Assembly (NCBI GenBank): GCA_026075535.2
Contig: AP026550.1
Location: 1,550,001-1,614,000, forward strand
Length of the DNA: 64,000 bases
Reading direction: 5' to 3'
DNA from: Tricholoma matsutake
Taxonomy: Eukaryota; Basidiomycota; Agaricomycetes; Agaricales; Tricholomataceae
This document shows positions 36,324 through 46,677 of this stretch, piece by piece. The stretch's first letter is position 1. Each line of letters starts with the position of its first letter. The notes beneath the pieces were generated by a model. That model saw nothing but the letters and a program-made list of their open reading frames with translations, made no database searches and was not told where the DNA came from. Both the position numbers and the translations under genes were made by a program.

Positions 36324-37218
36324 GCTGTATGGACACATGAGGATGCTTGATGCTTGAAAGTTTGACCATAAATCCAGATGGTGAAAGAGCAACCTCAACA
36401 ATGGAAAGAGCCACTGAAATGATGAGCTTAAGGCCTTGTAGAATTTGTTGGTGACAGAACAGCCCACACCAGCTCTGTTGTGAAGCCAGATGACAAGCAG
36501 GCATATCATCTTTGTGATAAGCACTGTAGAAATGGGGACAACTGCAAATCTGTCAGTTAGTTATAGTAATAACAGTGCAGCAACAATCTGGTACTCACCC
36601 TTAGGAACATTAGCCTGAGCAGGCCTAGAATGTTTTGGTGATGAGCTTGAGGATGATGACTGCCTTTTTTGGTGATGCAGGCTGTTTATCCTTTTTCTCA
36701 TGCTGCAAATGTGTAGAAGCATCAACATGCTGCCCTAGCTGTTGAACACCATTGATGATGGCTTTTGTGCTACAAATTGAACTGATACATATGACTGGGG
36801 GCATGGCTGAGCAGAGGGGGAAGAGTGATGAAAGACGGATTTGGAATGGCCATTTTGATAACCATTTTATGTCCAATGAGCCATCTTGGTAACTAGGTTG
36901 CTAGTGAGTTTCAGCTGATGTGAGCTCCTGTCTGACCAGAACCAGTTTCAATGATATAATTAACACTCTAGATTGAGCCCTTGTAAGGCTGCAAGTGGGA
37001 AATCTGGCTATGTATAGAGTGTGATACAATGCATACACTAAATGCTATCTAATTCATAGTGACCAAGCACACACATATTTTGATCATTTGAAATTACAAA
37101 ACTATATGTATTACATAATCACCAGGTGCATCAACATCAAATGGTGTCCAACTACAGGTTAACTGCCTCACCCACTGCCACTCCACTGCACTGTGTAGTG
37201 GTACACACATTAGCACAA

Positions 37219-37787
37219 GGCATGAGAATTTCACATATGCACATGTCAGTAACAATAATGTACAATAGGTGTAACATAGTATATAAACCAAATATACACC
37301 TGGGGGAACTCTAGTTGTGCTCTCATAGGTATTCCACCCATTATTGGAGTGTGAACTGCCTTCCTCAACCAACTGTTCTATTTTTAACCTTCTCCATTAA
37401 TTCATCACACCTTGCATCATGTGCATGCCCCTTGCACCTTCTTGTAGTGAGAACCCATGTAAGCCTGATTTCCCAGCCTTACTCACCTCAGGCTCATAGC
37501 CATCCTGGATTCCCTTACTTCATCATCCAACCTTATTCTGACTGTTTCTGTACTTATGTTCACACACACACTAAATACAGACATCCCAGATATAGGAACT
37601 GATCAGTGCCAAACATATATCAAACCTTATCAATTTTAGGTATCCTCAGACAACCTGCAACTGCCCCCTAGCTATAGCCTCATGTTCTAGAGAATATACC
37701 ATGGTCTTGTTAACCTGTGTAACCACAACCAGTGAGGCTTTCAACCCACATGGTACTGCTAGCAGCTTAGTGGGTGTTGCCCTAACA
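37219..37787 (+). repeat. Third copy of the second-family LTR, with extra insert
   Basis: Matches the 3' two thirds of the solo LTR at 7074-7474 and ends with the same GTGTTGCCCTAACA. About 200-250 bp of unrelated sequence is inserted at roughly 37465-37690. The left boundary is not clear. Confidence 0.6.
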
Positions 37788-38475
37788 ACAATGTGCAGCT
37801 GATAATAGTCATGTCAGCTGATCCATTTGGTGTGATGACTGCTGGTGACTATCTTATACCCCCAGTAACTGAGCTGCTGCAAGCAGCTACTAGTACATTC
37901 ACTGCTCACAATTCATATCACCTATCATTCTGTACAGTCTAATATCAATCTTATTCTCAGCCCACCCATTGAGTACAGCCTTTGTCTCTAACTTCAACCC
38001 ATTTGCACTTGTATAGTACAGCTTTTTTACCATGTCATATCCCTTGTTCACAACAGGGTAAATCAACTATTATGTGTGAATCATGCTATTACCTAGCACA
38101 ACACACAAGCCCTACATATTACTGGACTGATTCTCAGATCTTTTCCTGGAATAAGCATGCAATATCCAGAGCAAATGTTTCTTGGAACATTAGTTTACAG
38201 ACCTAATACAAGTACAAAACTTGGAGCAGCAAATTCAAGTTGAAAGAAGTAGAAGCACAATACAAAAAGGCCAAAAGACTGCTAGTACACACATATAGAA
38301 TTTGAAAGAAAGTATCTCATTCAGGGACATTTCATTAGCAAGGATGCCCATGTATGAAACATTAGTGAGACCCACACAAACAGAATTCAAAGAGTCGAGC
38401 AACAAACTATTGCACAATTCTGGAAATGTTGATTAGAAATCATTTAGTGAAATAAAGGAATATCATAACAATGTG
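37788..38475. other. Stretch downstream of the NLR gene, nothing recognised
   Basis: No gene, terminal repeat or target duplication could be assigned. It would include the 3' UTR of the NLR-type gene. Confidence 0.3.
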
Positions 38476-41400
38476 CTAAGTTATCAAGCCATCAATAACA
38501 TTTTGCATGATCTTGACTGGATTGGACTTGGAAGAAAATTACAGGTGAGTTTGACCAGAGCAAATAATTGGATTCTGAATTTCATACTTGGTCCTGAAGT
38601 CCCACAGATTAAAATCAATATGCAGTGGCAAAAGTACAATACACACCTTCTTTGGGATGAAAAAAAGTGATAATAATGTAGCTGCACAGAAAGATGGGAA
38701 GCTTTACTTACAAGCTGTAATCCCATGTTAGCCAAATTAATTTTGTGTCAAGAACAAGAACATACAAACTAGTAACATTGCACAAAAGTATCAGAGATCA
38801 TTTTGACCATCAGACAAGTAACATACCTGCTGAAGAGACAGCAGAGAATAAATTAGATGAGAACCCAGGATAGTCAACAGAAATATCCACATTCTGCAAA
38901 AGTGTAAAGTGAGTGCTAGCATTAACTACAAAGTGGAACATACAGACAATCTATAATGAAACATAATGTCACTTCTCAAAAGTAACATGACCAATGGCAC
39001 AGATAAAATACTTACAACCTACAGCATAGGAATATAATGGTCAAAATGGAGTATCCCTTAACAAAATACATAACACACATTCTGCAAAATTGCCAAGGGT
39101 TACAAAGCTAGAACATAGTAGATAAACCAAGGATGCACATACCTCCTAAATGGCCAGATATATGTGAGTCAATTAAAGAGTAGCCAGTTGTATGTCAAAA
39201 ATACATACCCACTAGTAAAGAAAACAAAAAAAGGAAAAAGCATAGGAAACACTAAATTAGCTGTGCACTGTGCTGAATTTCAATGCTGCTACTTACATCC
39301 TGAGGGATAACAGAGCCAGCACTGAATCAGCTGTGCGCTCAGCTGAATTTCAATGCTGCTACTTACACCCTGAGGGATAACAGGGCCAACACTGAATTAG
39401 CTGTGCATTCAGCTGAATTCCAATGCTGCTACTTACATGCTGAGGGATAACAGGGCCAACACTGAATCAGCTATGGACTGCTGAATTTCAATGCTGTTAC
39501 TTACACACTGAGGGATAACAGGGCCAACACTGGATCAGCTATGGACTGCTGAATTTCAATGCTGCTACTTACATACTGAGGAATAACAGGGCCAACACTA
39601 AATCAGCTGTGCACTCTGCTGAATTTCAATGCTGCTACTTACATCCTGAGGGATAACAAGGCCAAGACTGAATTAGCTGTGTACTGGTGAATTTCAATGC
39701 TGCTACTTACATTCTGAGGATAACAGGGCCAACACTGATTCAGCTGTGCACTCTGCTGAATTTCAATGCTGCTACTTACACACTGAGGGATCACAGGGCC
39801 AACACTAGATCAGCTGTGCACTCTGCTGAATTTCAATGCTACTACTTACATGCTGAGGGATAACAGAGCCAACACTGAATCAGTTGTGCACTCTGCTGAA
39901 TTTCAATGCTGCTACTTACATGCTGAGGGATAACAGAACCAACACTGAATCAGCTGTGCACTTTGCTGAATTTCAATGCTGCTACTTACACGCTGAGGGA
40001 TAACAGGGCCAACACTGGATCAGCTGTGCACTCTGCTGAATTTCAATGCTGCTACTTACATGCTGAGGGATAACAGGGCCAATACTAAATCAGCTGTGCA
40101 CTGTGCTAAATTTCAATGCTGCTACTTACAAGCTGACAAATAACAGAGCCAACACTGAATCAGCTGTGCACTCTGCTGAATTTCAATGCTGCTACTTACA
40201 TACTAAGGGATAACAGGGCCAACACTGAATCAGCAGTGCACTTATTCAGAGATTATACTCACCATCTGCAATTCCATGCAGATAAATCAAAACATGCTGG
40301 TCAACTTTGTTCATGATATTCTGATATGTGGACACCCACCAACTAGTCAGTTCTAGTATATTAGCACTATCCCTGATAAGGCATAAAGCATGCGCTCACA
40401 TCCTATACATAATTTCTATGGTTAGTGTTCCATGTTTATAGGAATATATTCACATACCTTCAAAGTGTTTCCCAGCCTCCTGATTGTTTTTGTCACCTTG
40501 GACAATAGCACCTCTTCTGCCTTTTTTTATCACACTAGTAGTTAGCTCTCTTTATAACAGAAATAAAATAATATAGAACTATATACCTTCAATATCTTAT
40601 ATGCTTCTTGTAATGAATCCCTAATGGCTATAACTTCCTCCTGGTGTATACCTTTAAGATTATATAGCCAATGTCTCAGCCATTGGCATGCAATCTTGCC
40701 CAAAAAGCCCTTTAATAGTTGTTTTTGTGATCTGATATTGGTTTGACCACCTGTGATAGCTAGTAAAGATGCCAGATGATAACACCAATATTGACATACA
40801 TATGCCATGGCTATTGATGGCAATCCATTAGCACCCAGATATTCCATGCAAGCTGTTACAAGTTGAATGCATTTATCCATCATGATTCCATGCTGCTCGC
40901 TAAAGGAGCTGAAGTAGCCTCCAGATCGGGTGTGGTCCTGAACAAAATCACCAAAGGATGCATGATAAGGCACAACAGCCTCAGTATCAGATGCCGGAAT
41001 ATTCAGAATTGATCTAGTTCCATGCAGAGCAACCCTGATTTGTCCTGGATCCAGCTGCAGAAACTCTCCAAGATCCACAATATTCAATGGTTTTTGAAGA
41101 AGAATGATGGCTGATATTACAAGCTGTATGTTTTTGCCTTTGGCTGATTCCAGAACTTGACGATAAATAGAATCAAGGCCAGCATGTGCCTTGAGAGCAT
41201 ACTGGAGCTTTCTATGAGGCAGCTCATCTCCTTCATCCACAAATCTGAGTAATGTTGAGATATAGATGAATATCCCCTGAGACTTCTCAACAACTTCTTC
41301 AATTTCTGCATCTGAAGGCCAGAGCTTTGGCAAATATTTCTGCCAGTCTTGTTTTTTGCTAATATGTGCAAAGCCAGAGTGGCAGAGCCTCCAAATATCA

Positions 41401-42211
41401 TGAACAGCACTGTAATCCTGCAGAGCCACTTTCTGTATAATGGCAGGAGCAGCATGGAATTCATGCTCAATTCACTCTTCAGGTCGACTTGTCACCAGAA
41501 AGCAAGCATGTGGAAAGAGTGCAGGAGCTGTTTTCACAAGTAGCTTGATCAGCTGTGTTTGGTGGGTGTCAGAATCACACTCATCAAGCCCATCAATTAT
41601 AATGGGAATCTTGGGCATTGATGGAGGACCTGCCATAACAGCCATAATAGGGTCTACAACAAGCTTGTGGAACTGAGTTTCAAAATTGGCTGCAAGAACC
41701 CTGGGGTCACTTTGGATAGCTTTGCCTATAGACTGCTGTGCAGAAGGAAGTGCCTTGTATGCAGCTAGCTGGTATGCAAGGGTGGCAAAGAGTTTGGTTA
41801 GTGCATTGCAATCAGTCCTGCCACGGGAGAAGAAGGTGAGGACAACTGATTGCTTGTCAAGGAATTCTTTGGCAATGGTGGAAGCAATGGAAGATTTCCC
41901 TGTACCAGCAGGCCCATGTAACCAGCATATAGGCTGTGCATGATCATCCATGGCCCACTCCAAGATATCTTTGATGACACGCTCACGGGTGCCTGGTTCA
42001 CAGATTGATGCATGTTGGTCTTGACGCTCCTGCGAGTTGTATTCGGCATTGAATGCAGCATGTGGCTTCAACATTTCAAGTACAGATCCTGAATATTGGC
42101 CATCATGAGTGCTCATTAATAAAGAGGACAACACTCACTATGTTTGCCACTATTATCCACAAATAGGCCTCCATTGATAGTAAAACGAGAGCTGTGGTCA
42201 AAAAGTGGCAT
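38476..42211 (-). pseudogene. NACHT NLR gene with a long chain of single-codon exons (two lesions)
   Basis: Start Met at 42211 gives MPLFDHSSRFTINGGLF. Exons are 42139-42211, 40587-42088 and 40458-40545. A NACHT domain is clear: Walker A GPAGTGKSS, Walker B IIIDGLDECD, and sensor region FLVTSRPEE, followed by a helical winged-helix-like region. Such proteins are cytosolic NTPase receptors linked to heterokaryon or pathogen recognition in fungi. Two lesions are an in-frame TGA at 41472-41474 (expected CGA) and one extra A in the run at 40522-40528; correcting the run gives the helix VLLSKVTKTIRRLGNTLK ending exactly at a GTATGT donor. From there the sequence reads as phase-0 single-codon exons at 40400, 40340 and 40263, fourteen in the tandem array, then 39209, 39143, 39079, 39016, 38948, 38891, 38830, 38766, 38712 and 38647. 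A 6-nt exon (38588-38593) and a last exon (38476-38526) reading SNPVKIMQNVIDGLIT then stop follow. The splice model is inferred. Confidence 0.6.
39253..40262 (-). repeat. Tandem array of intron-plus-one-codon units within the NLR gene
   Basis: Fourteen variable triplets begin at 39297, 39367, 39437, 39505, 39573, 39643, 39711, 39780, 39850, 39920, 39990, 40060, 40130 and 40200, with spacing of 68-70 bp. Read on the minus strand each unit is a GTAAGTAGCAG donor, a CTGAT or CTAAT branch-like motif, a CTCAG acceptor (once GTCAG, once CTTAG), then three bases, then the next GTAAGT. The intron part is nearly constant. The triplets are, 5' to 3', TAT CTT CAT CGT CAT CAT TGT, then AAT GAT TAT TGT CAT GGT GAT. 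None is a stop in phase 0. Confidence 0.85.
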
Positions 42212-42518
42212 CGTGAACAAGGATGGCTAAGTTATAGCAAGGTCGACGTCGAAGTAACGGTCAGGAAAGCAATCGATCGCTGATTATCGATATCAACAGC
42301 ACTCACGTGATGTCGTTGCACTGGAATGCATCTAGTTTGCGGTGGTCCTTTCATGGCTCGCGATGCCGCCGTTTGAAGTACAATAGACATCATTGACTAG
42401 GTTTAAAACGAATGTAGACCCAGGACTAGACTCGTATGTAAATTGAATAAGTAGCTTACTAGACTCAGTGATCCCGAAACAACCTTCCTAGTTCGTGGTT
42501 AACAACTTTTCTATAACT

Positions 42519-43951
42519 ATGTCTGGTACAGTATCCAAGTCTCCTCTTCGTTCAATTCCATACTCACTCCAGCCAGACGACCAGATATTCATCTCATCCC
42601 CGCCCTTCGACAGCATCTCATCCGTTCGGTATTCACCCACAAACCCAGATCATCTCCTCGTATCTTCATGGGACACCGTACGCCATCCCACCGCACTCTT
42701 AACCAACCAAAACTAACAACTAGCAACCCGCAGTCAGTCCGATTATACCAAATAGGTAACGAGTCCGAGCAAATAGCGAAATTCGACCACAGAGCAGCCG
42801 TCTTGGCATGTTGCTTCAACTCGAACGGTACACATGGGTATAGTGGGGGATTAGATACGACCGTCAGAGTGTTCGTTCGCCCATTTTATCTGTCTTTTAC
42901 GCGTTCTGTTAACACGGTACTTGGCATAGGCTAGACCTCGGATCGGAGAGTCCACGTCTTCTCGGATCGCATAACGATAGTATATCAAGTATGACATTTT
43001 CACAACAATCCAGTACGCGTACCCTTCCACCCACCCATCCCGTCTCTCTCATTCCACCCCATCCACAGACATCCTAATAACCGGTTCCTGGGACCGCACG
43101 CTCCGCTTCTGGGACCCACGCGCCGCCTCAGCCCAACAATCCTCGCACGATACACCGGAGCGGATATACCAGCTCGACCTAGTGAACCATACCCTCGTCG
43201 TGGCGATGGCCAGTCGTCTCTTCCATATCTACGATATACGGAAGATGGACTCCCCCACGCAGCAGCGCGAGAGTAGTCTCAAGTATATGACGCGCTCGTT
43301 GGCGTGTATGCCTGATGGCGAGGGTGGGTTTTATACTCTCTCTTTTGTTTTTTGTGCTCGTTTGGAGGTACTGATATGGTTTTTTTGTTTGTTAGGATAT
43401 GCTACGGCTTCGGTGGAGGGTAGGATAGCAGTGGAGTATTTCAACCCCTCCCCGGCTATCCAAGAGAAAAAATACGCGTTCAAGTGTCATCGACAGACTA
43501 TCGACGACGTAGACCACGTATGGCCCGTAAACGCTCTAGCTTTCCACCCACGGTAATTTTTTTTCTTTTTCTTTTCCCTCATCCCCTAGATACTGACATA
43601 AACCACCACTACTACTACCTATACCATCCAGCTACTCCACATTCGCCTCCGCAGGCTCAGACGCCACTGTCTCCATCTGGGACCACAAAGTGAAAAAACG
43701 CTTGCGGCAGTACCCGAAATACGCCGGACCCGTATCGTCTCTGGCGTTCAACTGTGATGGGACAAAGTTGGCTGTTGCGGTGAGCTATGCGTGGGATGAG
43801 GGTGAGGCTGGGCTGAAGACGGCGGAAAGACCGGCCGTGGCGATTAGGAAACTTGGGGATGAGGTCAAGGTGTGTTTGTGTTTTTTCGCTTTTTTGTTGG
43901 TACTGATGGGTTTGGGTTGGGTGTTAGCCGAAGGGATGGACGGGTGCTTGA
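42519..43951 (+). CDS. BUB3: Mitotic checkpoint WD40 protein Bub3
   Basis: Exons 42519..42677, 42734..42870, 42930..43012, 43069..43323, 43396..43552, 43632..43869, 43928..43951 give 350 residues. WD repeats follow the Bub3 pattern, including SSVRYSPTNPDHLLVSSWDT, GGLDTTVRVLDLG, ILITGSWDRTLRFWDPRA, and the family signatures QQRESSLKYMTR and GRIAVEYFNPSP plus KYAFKCHR. Bub3 binds the GLEBS motifs of Bub1 and Mad3 at kinetochores in the spindle checkpoint. Intron 2 uses a GTTCGT donor and the last exon codes only eight codons including the stop. The gene is divergent from the NLR (307 bp between starts) and convergent with the next gene (95 bp). Confidence 0.92.
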
Positions 43952-44046
43952 AACTTGGTTAACGTTGGTGATGTCGGTCAGGTGTCGGTGGTTGATAAAA
44001 ACCTATTTATGGTTGGTTGGCGGGTTACAGAGGTGGTTGCAAACTG

Positions 44047-44731
44047 CTACTCTTCGACACCTACAGCAAGCTCCCAAGGCTTTTTTCTTGGTGGTGCCGT
44101 AGACTGACTAGGAGGTGCTTCCTGTATTAAAACAAAAAAAAAACACGAAATCAACACGTTGAGAAAAATTATACACAAAATGATAGCCTTGCATTCAACG
44201 CGTCTGGGATGATCTTGTTATTCGGAATAAGATCTTCCTTTCCACTTTCAATCAGCGCCTGTAGTTCTGCGAACGTGAGAACACCGGATTCGTTTTCGTT
44301 GTCATCCTGTTTAGGGGGTGACGAGGCTGCGGGCGGTACGGAATCGTCCGTCGTCGTAGTAGGTATTACCGCATCTGCCTGGGATGATAACTCGTATTCT
44401 CGAACCTCATCCATCGATATCGAATGTCCCATTACGCTGAGCGCATAACTGTCGGTCAAACACCAATACAAAATAAAGCTGTAACTCACCGATTAAAATA
44501 AAAAACCCTTGTTCTACGCAAAATCTCATCTTTCACGTCGGGAGGGGGGTTACCGTCGCCTGCAATGAGGCTTGCGAGACCTCGCTTGCGAGAATATTAA
44601 TATCAGGTGGCTAGAATTTGGATGGAGAGATGGGGATGGTTTACTTGGTAGGTGTCGTCTTTGGCGAATGGGTAGTTGGCGTAGAGTTGTATGGGGGTGG
44701 GTGAGATTATAGGCACTGGCACAGTGGACAT
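44047..44731 (-). CDS. PEX39: KPWE-motif protein, Pex39-like
   Basis: Exons complement(44047..44121, 44193..44448, 44490..44584, 44645..44731) give 170 residues. The N-terminal part (YPFAKDDTYQRGLASLIAGD, then EILRRTRVFYFNR) is a small helical module. The C-terminal part has an acidic Ser/Thr-rich linker, the motif LTFAELQALIESGKEDLIP and the sequence APPRKKPWE. The FxxLxxLI..IP element followed by KPWE is the hallmark of the small peroxisomal import factor described as Pex39 in yeast and human; the match here is by motif only. The third intron (44122-44192) needs a GC donor (GCAAGG) to join the two halves, which restores the conserved linker. Confidence 0.7.
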
Positions 44732-46677
44732 GAGGTGACCGAGTGGGATGGAATGGCGTCGCTTTAGGCGCCGTGACGAGTCGACTTGAATCTCTTTACT
44801 GGCACCAAATAGGTTTACCTGAAGGTCAGTAGATATCTACACAAAAACATTCGAACAGATAAACCAATACGCCTTTTTCTGTAGTCATCCTCACCACTAA
44901 TCAACAAAATTTCAACCGCTAGAACTGAGCGACACATGTACATTTGGGGAAACCCGACCAAGGAGTTACTTATTACACGAAGAGCGAGAACGACGGCAAT
45001 TGGAGACGATCTTTTACAGATTTTCCTAGACCGTCAAAACGCTAGAAACACATTCAGTTTTTTATTCGCGTCCGTAGAATTCGGATGATTCAGTACATGG
45101 GGAAACCAAGGTAGACTTGAATCTTCTTCACTGGCACTCAAGGTCAGTACTCCAAAAGTAAACCTTCGCCGGCGAACTCTGTGGACTGATAAACTAATGC
45201 AACCTTTTCTGAATCGACTCCCTTACCACCAGACCCGGGCCGTGGATTTTTCTCGACATCAAACGCCTAGAAACACATTTTTTTCGCCTCCGAGGAATTC
45301 GGATGATTCAGTACACTGTGGCATGGTTGGGGATTCAACCCGACCGAGCTCCATTTATTACAAGGGCAAGCGAGAACGCGGGACAAAGACGACTAGCAAC
45401 TAGCAACTAGAGACCTCAGACGAATCTTCTACGAACCGTTAAAACTTGAGCGGAACATTGCCCCGAAATTTCGGAATCCAAAGGGATAGTGATAGGCAAG
45501 GAGCGCGGATGATAGGTTTAGCGCTGCGATATGGTGGTGATATGCCAAGTGCTGTATCATAGAATGCATCGGCCTTGGAGAGACGAAAGCCAAGTGCTAA
45601 GTATCTCATCGTTGACTCGATGGGTCTTTTCCACTGGCATCAGGGCCCACCAAACTTGAACCACCCTTGCGTTTGTATCGGAACCGCCGATCGACAACAA
45701 ACAACCGGCGTGTCCGGGTAGCTAAAAGCTGTGTCCAATGTCAGTAAGTAAGTTGCATTGAATTATTCCTGAAGCTTTGAATTGAAACTTCCCGTTCAAC
45801 GGTGGGGCTGAAAATTTCTCTTTACTTAGAGCCTGAGCACTTCAGCAGCTCAGTTTTTCTGTCAAACTTACTGAACGGATTCAGGCAAGTTCAAGCCCCA
45901 CTCACGTGAATATAGATTGGTGAGCCAACCATTGCCAGTGGACTTCAACAATAACTTGCGAAACTCATTCATCTACTTGGCCTGACTTAGTCAGAGACCG
46001 TGTAACTTGTATACTAGTACGCGGCTCGAGAGCTGAGAGAATACAGCCGATATCATTAACAGCTTTCTTGTTTGTTTGATTTCTATCAGTGATGGGACCC
46101 TTATCTCCGAGACGCGTCTAGCCAGGGCGCCCAGCCGAAAAAGCCGGTATATCAACCCCCGCCTTGGGTTTCTATCAGTGATGGAACCCATATCTCCGAG
46201 ACGCGTCTAGCCTAATGGAAACCACCGGACTTGGAGGTTCCCTCCTGGGAAGAATAAACTGATCATCGTGAACGAGTACAGAATCGGACGCGCATGGTAC
46301 TGAGCACGGATACGACGCTCCCAGTGAAGGTGAGCAAGATGGCACGTAGGGAGTACATGTCATCATCGTCCAGGACGGGGTGAAGAGTCTGACTTGGGAA
46401 TTCGAATCTCCGTTTTGCCCTAGAGCGAATGTTCAATAACGTTCAATGTTCAACTTTGGTATTTCCTGTGATCGCAGGATGCTTGACAGCTTGCTTGCCG
46501 GATGCTTGACAGCTCGCATGTCGGCTGGCTTTTTTGCTAGACTTGTTTGCTAGCTGGCTGACAGCTTGCTTGCTGCTAAGGCATCGGAATGACTTGTAAA
46601 CGTGACGGGACGCCAGCCTTAAATACCTGACTTGTAAAGCGATTACAGCCGCATCAACCAACCTCCAGGATTTTCAG
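44732..46677. other. Long intergenic region with diverged repeats
   Basis: No gene recognised. Segments near 44780-45100 and 45110-45420 share blocks (acttgaatc, actggcac, aaggtcagta; tcggatgattcagtaca; gaaacacat) in the same order, so they are an old tandem duplication. A block at about 45830-46030 recurs at 55380-55580. A 46-bp sequence at about 46078-46123 is repeated at 46169-46214 (shared words TTTCTATCAGTGATGG and GAGACGCGTCTAGCC). Confidence 0.5.

Noticed and set aside
38827..38893. A 67-nt coding exon (NVDISVDYPGFSSNLFSAVS)
   Set aside because: It is open, but it would put the following codons out of phase with the final exon. Treating 38830-38890 as an intron between single codons keeps phase; the weak GTGGAT donor leaves doubt.
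39253..40240. CRISPR-like array of repeats with short variable spacers
   Set aside because: The host is eukaryotic, the constant part is about 67 bp and the variable part only 3 bp, and there are no cas genes. The splice-site reading explains the pattern better.
40458..40545. Reading of NLR exon 3 as GRRGAIVQGDKNNQEAG
   Set aside because: It is open without correction of the A-run but leaves phase 1 at the donor and gives stops in the micro-exon chain. The frame with KVTKTIRRLGNTLK is more helix-like and phase 0.
41429..41480. Intron removing the TGA in the NLR
   Set aside because: A GTGAAT donor and a TATACAG acceptor exist 44 nt apart, but joining them shifts the frame of the downstream conserved part.
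46081..46214. Paired tRNA-like repeats
   Set aside because: The 46-bp repeat contains GAGACGCGTCTAGCC-like words, but no cloverleaf or A and B boxes at proper spacing were found.
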